The translations under genes were made by a program, and so were the position numbers. The notes under the pieces were generated by a model that was not told the DNA's origin, made no database searches, and saw only the letters and a list, made by a program, of their open reading frames with translations. Positions 32,450 through 44,309 of a stretch of 64,000 nucleotides of DNA are shown in pieces (position 1 is the stretch's first letter; each line of letters begins with the position of its first letter). Source of the DNA: Flammulina velutipes (lineage: Eukaryota; Basidiomycota; Agaricomycetes; Agaricales; Physalacriaceae); assembly GCA_011800155.1 (NCBI GenBank), contig CM022377.1, positions 310,001-374,000 of the forward strand, read 5' to 3'.

Positions 32450-33330
32450 ATGCGCACCTTTGTGTGAAGACGTGTTCGTGAAACGAAGAACTGGGGGTAA
32501 AATATCGATGACCCGCTAACAGAACCGAGGGGACCATTCAAGACTCCGAGGATGAGGCGTGGCTCAGCGCGCCGATTCAGATATCTCGATATGACCGCGA
32601 ACAGCGTGGTCTCCAAAATAATTAAATTGGGAACTCCAATAGACGTTCAGGCTCCAGAGATGTCTTCGAGAATATGGGAAGAAATGTCGAAATGGTTACC
32701 TATGCCACCTAATATGTCAAGAATCTGAAGGAAGAGACTTATACACTTAAGCCTAAGAATTCTCGTTGCGGTTTTGTTCGGAATCTGTAGTAGTAGCGTT
32801 AGCGCACACGATTGATACAAGTCAGGAGACAGCCTACGCTTGCTGGTACAGTTTGATGAATTATCAGGCAAGCATCAACACATTTGGTGATAGATCTGTG
32901 CACTTGGAGCTCATCTTCTGTAGTGAGTACAAGGGACAAGAGCCCAAATGTAATGGGGATGCAACCACATAAAAAGTAACAATAGAAAATGGAAAAAAAG
33001 TGAAGTCAGAAGCTCACCAAAATTGGACCAGTATGCACAGTGAGCGTGGCGTATCAGAATTGAATGATACAGGGAAATCGTAAAAATGCCTAGCGAGCGC
33101 AGCCGAAGTACCCAAGAAGGAAGGAACTAAGTATCGTTCACCATATAGAGTAGACCATAGCCGTGATGATTTCACAGACATTTGCTGTTGATGAGTGTTT
33201 CACGCCGCCCAGAGTATTTGAAAGCCGTAAATCTAGGATCGAGTGGGTCAGAAAATCGCGTGAATCGGCAGTGGCGTCAAGGATGAGCTGGAAGATTGTT
33301 CCTATCACATAGCAAGACAAGGAAATGAAG
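32450..33330 (-). pseudogene. Possible degraded multi-span membrane protein
   Basis: Two separated minus-strand blocks resemble parts of one protein. One runs MSCYVIGTIFQLILDA to STANVCEIITAMVYSIW (33138-33320). The other reads VPNLIILETTLFAVISRYLN (about 32540-32640). The general feel is that of the seven-span membrane proteins abundant in Agaricomycetes (DUF6534-like), but the intermediate exons do not join in phase. Assignment is weak. Confidence 0.22.
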
Positions 33331-33796
33331 TACGCGAGACTCCTGGATACTGGAACATCAGCTCCGCGACAAACGCCCGGACAAGTGCGCGCCTCCTTTG
33401 GAGAGAAAACGCTTGCACAAAGAAAGTGTTTTCACTAGGACTCAGAGTAACATGATGGTCGTCAGAAGAGAGGTGTTCCCGCCAGGAGGTGTCGAGCCGG
33501 CAATCAGATCGGTATTTATCATTTGTGGCGTATTATCAGCCCTACAACTCCCTACGGATCCCAGGGATTCTCGAAAGATGAGTGTATTTTTTTGAAATCT
33601 TTCACTTGTGCTTCTGTATTGGGGGATTAAGTTTATAATGTAGTTGTTCTGAAAGAAATTCATGTGCGCCACACCCGGCACGATGCGGCAATCACCGGAG
33701 TTTGAAGCGTTTCGGCCAGCTCTGGCATCCTCTCAACTTGCGGCGTTCATGTCTGCAACACTTCTTGCCTCTATATCCCGACGACAAGGCCGATAA

Positions 33797-36700
33797 ATGG
33801 GAAATGTTCACTCCGGGTCGACATTGACGCGGACGGCTGGCGCATTGGACTCGTATGTGGCAGAACTAGGTGGTGATGTTGTGTATGAGAAGAGGTGCGT
33901 GTATACACATTCAATGTGATCTTCACCGCCTAATATCCCTCAGTATTGGATCGCCAAGGTTTCTAAAGACTGTCAAATGCCGCCACGCCAATGGATTTCT
34001 CATTGTCAAGATATTCATTAAATCGGACCCGGGCCAGAGCTTGCGAAATTATCATCGAAGACTAAAGAGTGCGTCTCATTGGCTCACACATGGATCGTCT
34101 AGAGTGAACGAATTGCTTAGTGGACCGTGAGGCACTGGCGGACATCTCGAATATCTACAACTACCAGTCATTCGTTGAAACGGACAAAGCTGGTTACATT
34201 ATTCGACAATGGGTTGCCAGCAACCTGTATGACCGTATAAGGTTGGTATCATACTCGCTGCTTGGACATACTTATACTAATGTTCTCTAGTACACGACCG
34301 TTTCTGAGTCTTATCGAGAAGAAATGGATCGCGTTCCAACTACTTACAGCACTTCGAGACGCCCGAAATCGCAAAGTTTCTCATGGAGATATAAAGTCCG
34401 AGAATATCTTGGTCACGTCCTGGAATTGGGTCTACCTGTCCGACTTCGCCTCGTATAAGCCCACGTACCTTCCCCTCGATGACCCTTCGGATTTCGCATT
34501 CTTCTTTGACACGTCTGGCCGGCGTACCTGCTATGTTGCCCCCGAGCGTTTCTATACTGCCGCCAACAATCCGGATATCAGTGCGAAGAAATCCAGAATA
34601 ATGGAGGACAACGACGGCAGACGCGACGGCAAAGTCACTGAAGCGATGGACTGCTTCAGCGTGGGTTGTGTTGTAGCGGAGTTATTCCTCGAAGGAGCTC
34701 CCCTCTTCAGCCTCAGCCAGCTCTTCAAGTTTCGAGAAGGAGAATACAGCGTCGATGCCCCTTTAGCGAACATCGAAGACGAGGGCATTCGAGTGAGTAC
34801 AATTACAATCTCTTTGCGTCGTATCCCTCATTTCGGACAGTAGAATCTGATAAAACAAATGATTCAAGTCGACCCGTCAAACCGACCTACCTTTGATACA
34901 CTGCTACACACGTCGCGTGGCACAGTCTTCCCAGAATGCTTCTTCAGCTTCTTGCATAACTATGTGACCACTGTGAATGAGTTACCTGCCGAGTCGCCAT
35001 TTAAATCGTCAGCGTCCTCCAACCCCATTCCCTCTACCATGACCGCCACTGCTCGGGCTTCTAACGTGCTTCCCGAAGGACTTCTTTCCAATGTGACAGA
35101 TGAGCCTTTGCCCAACGACTCTGATCATCGTATGCAGCGAATGTGGGCAGACTACGAAAGCGTCGAACCATATCTGGTCCCGGATGCCATAGAGGAACCT
35201 GTGATGGATGTCAATATTGATTACGACTCTTCAATCATGACAACAAAGGCATTCCAGGTAGGCAATGATATTTCTTTCTATGATTCCTTTTTTAGTGACA
35301 TGTCTATAGGATGTTCTTCCTATAGAGCTGCAAATACCAAACCGGGACTCCAAACTCCAGACTACCGTTGGGAATACGCGTCGGGCACCTGCAGATGGTA
35401 TGTCACGTCGAGTTGATGTACCAATTTCTTTCTCAAACTCCTTTAGATGGACCGGCTCTGATTATCCTGGCCCTCATAACTTCAAATATCCGAAATTGCT
35501 CATTACCAAGCTCTAAAGTTCGAGCTCTGGACGTGTTTCTGGCGCTGGCTCCACACCTTACTGATGAAGCTAAACTGGATCGCATGATGCCTTACGTGGT
35601 AGACTTGTTTCATGACGAGGCTGCTATAGTACGCATGGCCGCCCTTCGAACCATGATCCAAGTGGTGCGTTTACACATTTACATTCTGTTTTCGTCCACT
35701 CACAGAACGATGAACAGTTGATGATGGTGACAGTGATTACGCCCTCCAACGCCTCAATATTCCCTGAATATATCATACCGAACGTGCACTATCTTGTACA
35801 GGATCCCGAAGTCTCCGTCCGTGCCATGTATGCACAGTGCATCGCGCAGCTCGCGAACACTGCGATGAAGTATTTAGAAATGGGTCAAGCTCTTAAGGCT
35901 CATGGTACCTTCAAACTCTCCCCAGAAGCGCAGGAATTTGAGAATGCGCATTTCGAGGTTAGTAGAACGAATCAAAACATATTATTCATTCTCATCACAA
36001 CATTCCTTAGGTTTCGTACGACGCGAGTGTCCAAGAGCTTCAACTAGGTATCCAGGACCATATATCGGCGCTACTCATGGATCCTTCTAGCGTAGTCAAG
36101 CGCGCTATCCTTCACGATATCTCGTACCTCTGCATTTTCCTCGGGCGCCAGAAGACCAACGATGTTTTGCTGAGCCACATGATCACATATCTAAACGATA
36201 GAGATTGGCTCCTCCGATACGCCTTTTTCGAGAGCATAGTGGATGTGGCGGCTTGCGCTGGCGGCAGAAGCTTGGACGAATACATACTGCCACTGATGGT
36301 TCAGGCTCTGTCAGGTACATGATTCTCATCCGCATTCCAGCATCATTTTGCTGACATAGTCGCCAACAGACGTGGAGGAGGCAGTCGTGACCAAGGTGTT
36401 GTCGTCGTTAACGAGTCTGTGTACATTGGGTCTCTTCCAGAAGATGCGGATATGGGAGTTGATGAGTGCGACGCTAGGATTCCTCTATCATCCCAACATC
36501 TGGATTCGTCAAGGGGCAGTATCATTCATTGCATCTGCCGCGAAACACCTTCCAGACAGTGATGTTTGGTGTATAGTGTACCCATCACTGCGCCATTTCC
36601 TCCGGTCAGATATATCCACCATCGACGAACAGAGCCTATTGTTCGCTATGAAACCACCGGTGCGTATACAATCTCTTTTTTCGATACATTGGTTCATGAT

Positions 36701-39482
36701 AGAGCAGATTCCAAGGCAAATATTTGATGCTTCCGTACAGTGGGCGATGCGCGCCGAGAAGAGTCCATTCTGGAAAGGTGTTCGTCGCGTCAGCAAAGAT
36801 TCGCCTCGGGAAAGTGTCATTTCTCTACGGAAGTCCTCTTTGTCCATGCCCAAAGGGAGATCAGACGAGTGAGTTGCCTCCAGCTTTGATACGATTAATC
36901 TCACAACCTGAGTAGCGACGAAGTTCAATTAGCCAAACTACAACAAATGGGACTAACTTCGAACGACGAAGTCAAGTTGCTTGCTATGAGGGATTACCTA
37001 ACGAAACTTGCCAATGCGACATCCAGGTACTTTACCATTTGCACATTACGAATGTCGCTAATTGAATCATTTCAGCTTCGCAGCGCGGTTGAGCACAGAG
37101 CCAGAAACAGAGGTCAATCTAAAAACTATTGCCAACGTGGAATTACGCAAGCTTGAAGTGACACCCCAAACGGTCTTCCTGAAATCGAGGGGGCCCGATG
37201 CGTCTGCCCCACTCCGCTCATCCGGCTCGAGAAAGGTAACGCCCATAATGAGTCCCGTACCTCACCTGCGACGGAACGCAAGTGCAGACTTCACGCCTCA
37301 AGGGGGCGCGGCTTTCGATGATCTTCGTCGACGGCTAGCGGTCATCAACGGTTCCGCTTCTTCGCTCAGTATCGCCCATTCTCCTCGAGAATCTCGGGCT
37401 CCAGCTTCACCTCTCATCCCGCAATCACCCTCATCGACCTCCATAGCTGCCGTCATGTCGCCCAACATAGATCGACCTCCGAGCCCTACAGAGTCTGTCC
37501 TTTCCACAGCGAACTCGTCTAACTTCAGACCATCCAGTCGCTTACAGGTGGGAAGTATGGATGGGCAAAAGGCGGCACCTGCTGTTGGCTCTTTCAGGAC
37601 CAATGTCGCCGGCGTTCTCGACACCCACGCAAAGTTGCGCTCAGACGGTTCGCCAGAGCGGTCAGGAAGGTCTTCTCCCTTATCAATGTCTGCGACAATT
37701 CGAATGCCTCTTGGAGTTCACGCACCACTGCCGCACTCAGTCAGAATATCTTCTTACGGTAAGTTTGACGAAATCATCATTTGCACTTAACTAACAGTGT
37801 TGCTAGACGGGCAGGAACCTGGCATCAATAATCTGTTGGAGAACTTGTATTTGGACAACAACCGAGAGCTCCAGAACGATTTTGGCCCCCGAGTTCACGA
37901 AGGCCCAGTTCGTCGCCGAAATCCAGTACGGCACAGTTTCACATCCAGAGACGGAACATCGAGGAAAATGGAATCTGTCCTGATTTCCCACTTAACTTCG
38001 CACTCGGACGCTATCACGGGTCTCGCAGTCTCCCCGGACCACATGTTCTTTGTCTCCTCGTCGGACGACAAGACGGTTAAGGTTTGGGACACGGCAAGGC
38101 TGGAGCGGAATGTGACGAGTAAACCCCGGCATACCTATAACCAGCACCATGCCAAAGTCAAGTGTGTGTGCATCTTGGAAGGCGTACATTGCTTTGCTAG
38201 CGCCGCCGATGATGGAAGTCTGCACGTTGTCCGCGTCCATCTGTCTCAGAGTGGATCGTTACCCAAGTACAGTAAACTCCAGGTTATCCGGGAACACCGA
38301 GTGGACGACGCTGGAGAATATATAACTTGCATGTATCATTATAACACTGGTATGTGTTTGACCTTGGGGTTTTACAAGATAATGAACCTTTACCTTAGAT
38401 GCCTCTTCAAACCTCGTGTATACGACTACGCATTCGGTCATCACTGTTTTAGATCTCAGGACAATGCGAGTCATTCAGAAAATGCAGAACCCCCGACATC
38501 ATGGTCCTATCACCGCTATGTGTATTGACCGCAAGCGGACGTGGATCATCGTTGGAACGTCCACAGGCGTCTTAACTTTGTGGGACCGAAGGTTCGGTTT
38601 ACCGCTGAAGAGTTGGCACGTTGGTGTAGCCTCCGTTGGGCGCTCTGTGCGAATCCACCAATGCGCTCTTCATCCTTCCAAGGGGAAAGGCAAATACGTA
38701 ATGGTTTCTGTTGAGGCTTCGAAGTGGGGTGAACAGAGCAGCACCAATCTTGTCGAGGTGTGGGATGTGGAAGAGTCCGTTTTGGTGGACACCTTCGTGG
38801 CCGTGACGCCAACCTCAGCAGCAGACCCATCGCCTCAACCCCAGCTCATGACTGGTGTTGAGTCGAATAACACGGCATCAGAGGCAATCGCTGCGCTGGT
38901 GCGGAACCATCAGGCTGGTGGGGAGACTCGAGCCCCTAGCCAACTTGCTGCTACGCCCGCGTTCGACGTACGGGCGCTTGTTGTTGGAACAGAGTTCGGT
39001 GGTCATTCGACAATGCATAGAGCTGAACTCTTCGAGATGAACGCTGAGGATAGTAGCCCTCGATCTGGGACTCGCGGATTCATGATCACTGGATCTGAGG
39101 ATCGCAGAATTCGATTTTGGGATATCGGGAGACCTGATAGGTCATGCATACTTAGTGGTCCTGACCACGAGCACGAACGCCCATCGTATAGGTATGTTTC
39201 TCCTTCCATCTGAGAGTATAGAAGTAACCGTTCGGCAGTGGAATCCATGATGACTCTGCGTCGACTTATGTGGAGAAATGGCCTTCACCCGCACCAGCGA
39301 ACCAAAGCAATCGGCCTCCACAACGGATGTCGTTAATCACCAATACGCAGTCCAACTTACTCAAGGCGCATCAGGACGTGGTCACTACGCTAGTCTGCAT
39401 TGACTCGCCGTTCCGAGGTGGGATCGTCAGTGGAGATCGTGCTGGAGTACTGAAAGTATGGAGGATTGAGCCTGGAGAGTAG
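33797..39482 (+). CDS. VPS15: VPS15 / PIK3R4-type regulatory pseudokinase of the class III PI 3-kinase complex
   Basis: The start is ATG 33797 (MGNVHSGSTLTRTAG), with an N-terminal Gly-2 suited to myristoylation as in yeast Vps15; exon 1 ends at 33894. The kinase domain has KCRHANGFLIVKIFIK, SHGDIKSENILV (catalytic loop HGD instead of HRD) and LSDFAS (DFA instead of DFG), the altered motifs typical of Vps15. HEAT-like repeats span about residues 450-900 (ALDVFLALAPHLTDEAKLDR, YLVQDPEVSVRAMYAQCIAQ). After a Ser/Pro-rich linker, a C-terminal WD40 propeller contains LTSHSDAITGLAVSPD, KTVKVWDTARLERN, LTLWDRRFGLPLKSWHVG, GSEDRRIRFWDIGR and ends VLKVWRIEPGE. More than a dozen exons give roughly 1,600 residues. 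It scaffolds Vps34 for autophagy and vacuolar sorting on endosomal membranes. Confidence 0.95.
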
Positions 39483-39720
39483 ACGTATGGATTGTATCTT
39501 CACACGTTTGGGACACTGCTACCATAGAGGTTCTGTATGACATTTGGCAGGATACAAGGCTTAGCAATTCTTACCAAGTAGCATAATTTTTAATGTTCAA
39601 AGTTATGAGGTGGACTTGGAGGGCATGGGTGATGCCTAATATTGCGATGCCTAGGCGGCGCTTATGTACATGTTCCCGGTATAGTTGGCATCTCAGAACA
39701 AGGCGATCAGACGTCGACGG

Positions 39721-39918
39721 TCAGGCTGAGGAATAGTCGGCAGCGTTACCGTGAAGTCTTAGTACTAAGTCAGAGAGCTGTGCTAACGGATAGGATTTAA
39801 GCACTGCTGCCAAAGCTGTAGAGTTGGGGTTACAAAGTTCTTGATGTAAATCCGCCTCCAAGCTCACCACGTCACAAACAGCTGAGAAAAATTCCCATAT
39901 GCGGCAAGTATTGTTCAT
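39721..39918 (-). CDS. Small open frame, uncertain
   Basis: The ATG at 39918 opens a 65-residue frame, MNNTCRIWEFFSAVCDVVSL through QELCNPNSTALAAVL to NAADYSSA, ending at 39721. The composition is protein-like, and the frame continues open upstream to about 40026 without a start. It could be a short gene or the last exon of a longer one whose other exons I could not find. No family is recognised. Confidence 0.3.
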   Translation of the reverse strand: MNNTCRIWEFFSAVCDVVSLEADLHQELCNPNSTALAAVLKSYPLAQLSDLVLRLHGNAADYSSA

Positions 39919-40296
39919 CTTGTTCTTTTCGTCTCTGGGCGAACAGCTGTCGTTGCCACTCCTTACATTAAACCGAGCGGATCGATTCTCTGGGAAACTT
40001 AAAAGAACCAATTTGAACTGGTTCAAATTTTACAGTCACCACGAATTCGAGCTGTACGCAGGCGCTACGCGGTACACCTGTCGACGGGAATTGATACGGG
40101 GACGATCTTTTGGCTCAAGTAATGCTTTTTTGGACGGCTTCTGCAGTGTTATAGCTTATTACTTGAGTCATTGAACGCTCCCTAATGCACCCGTGCTGGT
40201 ACTCTAGTCATCTGCTGTAGACCAAACTGCTGCTTCCCTACCTCATGCCTCCATTTCTAGCCGGGTAGCTTACGAATTCTGATCTCATCGTGATAG

Positions 40297-40525
40297 GGAT
40301 ATCCTCGTTTCTCTGGGATGCGACCATTTCCGGAACCGACGACTGACTCAAGAGTTGTGTGGCCTATCTGGAGCCATCGTCGTTCATTCGGACGGCTGCA
40401 TATCAAATGTCAGGGACTGTCGCCACTCGAGCCTGAAATATGCACAGTGGTGGCGCAGAATTTTACCCTCAGCCTTCCTTGTCGAGCTGTACATTACCAG
40501 AAACGGAGATGTCCATTCCATCTAA
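40297..40525 (+). pseudogene. Coding fragment of unknown family
   Basis: After an acceptor-like GTGATAG the plus strand is open for 75 codons: DILVSLGCDHFRNRRLTQEL, then CGLSGAIVVHSDGCISNVRD, KYAQWWRR and a stop at 40523-40525. The composition is convincing, but a start exon is not clear. A MPPFLAG exon just upstream would need a 32-bp intron. Possibly the relic or the end of an uncharacterised gene. Confidence 0.3.
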
Positions 40526-41567
40526 TTGTGTCTCATGCTGATCTTAGCAACGGCCATCTTGCATGATGGCATGAGTCACAAAAGCACTACAACATGCGCA
40601 TTCAGCATGTCTGAGCCTCAAGGGGTTCACACGGTCCTTTTTCCGCTAGCCATCTTACGAGGCAGTGAGTGAGCTTCCGTCTTTCGGGCAAAGGGTACTA
40701 ACAAAGTTCACAGAAGCTCTTCCGGCGCAGTCTGATCGCAGCAAATTTCTACATTCGCGCTCTAGCAAGCGCTGAGCCACATTTTGTCTTCCACCACCAA
40801 ACAGCCCCGCCACTCAAACTCCTAAATCCACTCAGTGGTCCGTAATCTGCGTGGGGATCGAAGCTGAGTTGTTGTAAGCCACCGCGGCCGCGCTCGCTAA
40901 CAGCTATTATAGGAATTCTGTCGTCCTCCAGCCCACAAACCATACGCCTCAATATGCCAAAGCTACCACGTCGGGGGCGCACGGGGATCACATCGATCCC
41001 GCCGTGGCCGATATTTCATCGCTCTCGAGTCAGTACGCACCGATCGCCCGCCTGCTGCACGTCATTCAGCCGATTATACGGTCGGTTGCGGCACGCCACT
41101 AGCATACGCGTCGTTCTCTTACCAAGCCACGCAAACGTATGCTCCGGCGAAAAGTCTCAACCGGTCCCGCAGGTGAGTGGGGTTATCATCTCAAGCAAAG
41201 TGGAACCAAAAGGACTACCTCTGGCCGACAAGTACTCACGGTTGTTGGAGATTGGGCGCTAGCAAGGAAGCTCCTTCCTCAGACTCGGATGATCGTATGA
41301 AGAAAGATAGAGTATGATTGGGTACTAGAATTATAGCTACAGGTGTATTGTGAGTGGAGGTGTGTTTGAGTACAATGCGTGAATGATAAACCCGAAGAAA
41401 GAGAAGGAAAATAATAAGTAAGCAGGCAAAGATGGAGGACGTTGTTAGGCGCTCCGGGGTAGTGGTTAAACATAGTACATACATCCTAGTTGAAACTCTA
41501 GTGGGCAGGTACAGAATTCGTGAACGTAGACTGATCTATCGCAACGGTGAACGTTTGCGGTATGAAA
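40526..41567. other. Intergenic with overlapping short open frames
   Basis: Around 40900-41150 several plus frames are open at once for 40-60 codons, including AVADISSLSSQYAPIARLLH. None can be extended by splicing, and I support no gene here. Confidence 0.45.
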
Positions 41568-42348
41568 TTAGGCAGCGGTGTCGATGAGCGCAGTCAACGA
41601 CGCCGGCTTGGCTGTGTCGGGAGCGGCAGTGCTCTTCGTACGGGGCCAGCTGACCGTCAACATGCCTTCAAACATGGACGCCTGAATGTCTGATTGCTAA
41701 AAAAGGAGAACAATCAGCTTTCTTGTTCTGACTCAAGAAACAAAAGGAACCAAACAAAGCGCTACCGCGCCTTTGATGGGGTCGCTGGCAGACGCTTGTG
41801 CAGAGGTGTTGTGAAGCAGAGAATAAGCAAAAGTACTAACCTCGATGCCTGAAGGAAGAGGAACACGTCGAAAGAAGCGACCGTGTCTGAGCTCTCGCAC
41901 AGCAACCCTGATCTTCTGGACAGAGTCGACTTGCATAGCGTCACTATTGGAGGCCATAGACTGCAGAGCAGGACCAGCAGCGCCACAGTGATACATAGGG
42001 TTGCGCCTCTCCCCTTGAATAACAAGGTGTCCCTCCTTTATCGAGAGATTCATGTCAGAGTTTCTGACTCCCGGAATCTCGAAGGTAGCAGTTAGGTTAG
42101 GAGAGTCTGGATTGTCATATACATCCATGCTAAATGTCAATGTAAGCCACTTATATTGGTGCAGAGAAGAAATAAGCTTACCGAGGCGTAAATGTGGGTT
42201 CTGAAATAACTTTCTTGGATTTGTAGATGGGTTCGTTGATAGAGAGAATGCCTCGATTGACCATGTCCTTTATTTTCAAGTGCGTAGCCTGAGTGACCAT
42301 TTCTTGAAGGCGGGATCGGCCATTGCGAGATGTTGGGGTCGGCGTCAT
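41568..42348 (-). CDS. Small heat-shock protein, Hsp20 / alpha-crystallin family
   Basis: Exons 42182-42348, 41841-42129 and 41568-41696 encode 194 residues. A basic N-terminus (MTPTPTSRNGRSRLQEMVTQ) leads to the alpha-crystallin domain from MDVYDNPDSPNLTATFEIPG through NLSIKEGHLVIQGERR to RELRHGRFFRRVPLPSGI. The strand FEGMLTVSWPR carries the usual G-x-L. A large insertion (GAAGPALQSMASNSDAMQVD) sits in the domain loop after GERR, as in several fungal Hsp20 proteins. It is an ATP-independent holdase in the cytosol. A TATA element lies 72 bp upstream; I saw no convincing heat-shock element. Phase chose the ATG at 42348. Confidence 0.92.
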
Positions 42349-42419
42349 AGTAGATGCTTTGGAGCGGACGAATAGTGGTGCGGAGAGGGGATTTGGGACG
42401 CACATAGCCAACATCCCCA

Positions 42420-42426
42420 TTATATA
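42420..42426 (-). promoter_or_regulatory. TATA box of the Hsp20 gene
   Basis: The minus strand reads TATATAA 72 bp before the Hsp20 start codon, inside CCTATATAATGG. Stress-inducible fungal genes are often TATA-driven, so the position and context fit. Confidence 0.5.
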
Positions 42427-44309
42427 GGAGGGCAACCCGGCATTTGCCGAAATCTAGAGTCATGGCGAAGATCGTAGAACCGAGTCATGACCTACACCAG
42501 ATTCTGCCTCGCCATAGTCTGTGAATAGCAGTCCCTAGTTACCCCGATGGCTCCAAGCTATGATCTTCGAAAGCCACTCTAAATGCTGTGCGGAATCAGC
42601 CCCGACGGTGGCTGCGGCGTCTGGTGTCATGGCGTTTTACAACACCCCGCGAACGGAAACCCGATATCTGCTGTGATTCCTTGTCACTAGAATTACAGTC
42701 AGCGCTTGAATCTGTCACCGTTCAAACTGCATTACCGAGACGGACGATGGACGGTTCATCCTGACAGCAAACCGAGTCATGTTTTCCACGTGTTGTAATA
42801 TTCGCAAACAGCGTCAGAACAAGCCAAATTGCCTAATAAGGTCATTTCGTTCCCGGGCCCTTGTGGCTGTGTGTGGCGGTCCATGAGTACTGCGCCAAAT
42901 CTAGCAGTGCTAACAACGTGTATCTTCGGCGATGGCACCGAAAGTTACATGCATACTTTCTGACTCGACTGAGCCCTGGAGACTCTATATCCGGATGTTC
43001 GTATCACTAATAGTGACGCTGCATACCACTGATAGATGTTAAACTTTGGCATGTCAATGGTATCAACTCTGTAATACGTAGTTGATCTTACCTACCATTC
43101 CTTACCAGCCCGCATCGGTCGACAGCTGCCGCGCTTACTCACGGGCGCTCTATAGCAAAACCAAAAGTTCTGTAATCGTAACAGGTGTATGTAATAGGAA
43201 ACATGTGAAACCACAGCAATCCACCGACCGGCGGAGGTTTCTCGTCCGAAAACGAAGTGGGTCCGTGTGTACACTATTGTGGGAATTGTTTACCGATCAA
43301 AGAAATCAAATGATGACGACCCCAGGACGATTATGATTGGTTGACGCCCGTCAGTTGAGACTTGAGATAGCTTACACACCAACAATACCATGGTATTACC
43401 TGCCAGTCATGGCAATAAGTATATCATCAGCGGAGCGGTCTGAGCCTGTGCTGAATTCAACGCAGTCTCATATCCTCATGCCATCGCATAGCCTTAGAGA
43501 GTAATTTATCCCATGAAGGCCGCAGGAGGCCTCCGCAAGAGCGCATCTGTATTTACTTTCTTGGGAGTTTGGTATCAAGGTTCGACGAGTTTGCCCAGCG
43601 TGTAAATATCTGGTTGGCCATGTTATACCTATGTTATCAGACAACACACATCAAGTTACAGGTTCCAGTGAACTTGCGCCACATTTACATCGCCACGCTC
43701 GTTTGTTGTAATGATAACGGTTCACTTCACGCAAGTATCAGTCAAAAGATTACATTTCAAACGATCCAAGCAACAGTCTAACTCATAACGATCAAGAGAT
43801 AATAATGACTGCGCGCGTCCCCCCATTGTGGCGAGGCGCGACTGCACCGAAGGTACGTCCGGCTAGACGCGCTGGACGATAATTATCCAGCAGGTCCTAA
43901 TGATTGCCGAGCACAACAGCACACGCTAGTTCGTCGTTTACTCTGAAATAGACATAAGCGATCGCGTTAACCGACGCTTAGGGGGGTTACGCACTGGAAC
44001 GAGCTCTCATCTTTCTGCGTTTGCGCCTAAGTCTGCGGGACCTCTTTTTCTTCCACTTTTCTCTCATTCTGTGAACAACAGTGCGTGTGAGTATAAGATA
44101 TCGTAGAGCGGACCAGCAGCGCAACGCACCCGATGAAATATGTGGTGGAACTGGAGACGGTTGAGACGCTCCAATGTGTGGGGTATGCGGGTAACTGTAC
44201 AGTTATTTGTCATTCTTTCTCACGCTTCCCCACGCGCTGTTGACATCATTCGCACAGCCACAAGATGACGCGAGACACCAAATCGGAACTGCATCGCATT
44301 GGCAAATTT
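42427..44309. other. Intergenic, about 1.9 kb, no gene seen
   Basis: This is the distal Hsp20 promoter and the 3' flank of the VWA8 gene. Open frames at 43082-43336 and 43569-43781 have no protein-like character and no splice partners. No repeat or element was recognised. Confidence 0.5.

Larger units (their letters stand above)
30951..33796. other. Gene-poor interval with coding relics
   Basis: About 2.8 kb lacks an intact gene. Short minus-strand blocks that read like membrane-protein pieces occur near 31590-31760 and 32450-33330 (annotated separately). Plus-strand frames at 31382-31741 and 33398-33595 are not supported by composition or splice sites. No transposon ends or long repeats are visible. 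Confidence 0.5.

Noticed and set aside
33138..33681. Minus-strand frames as an intact membrane receptor gene
   Set aside because: The hydrophobic blocks cannot be joined in phase with normal introns, so only a possible relic is reported.
42349..42700. Heat-shock elements upstream of Hsp20
   Set aside because: No run of three alternating GAA/TTC units was found; only a TATA box is supported.
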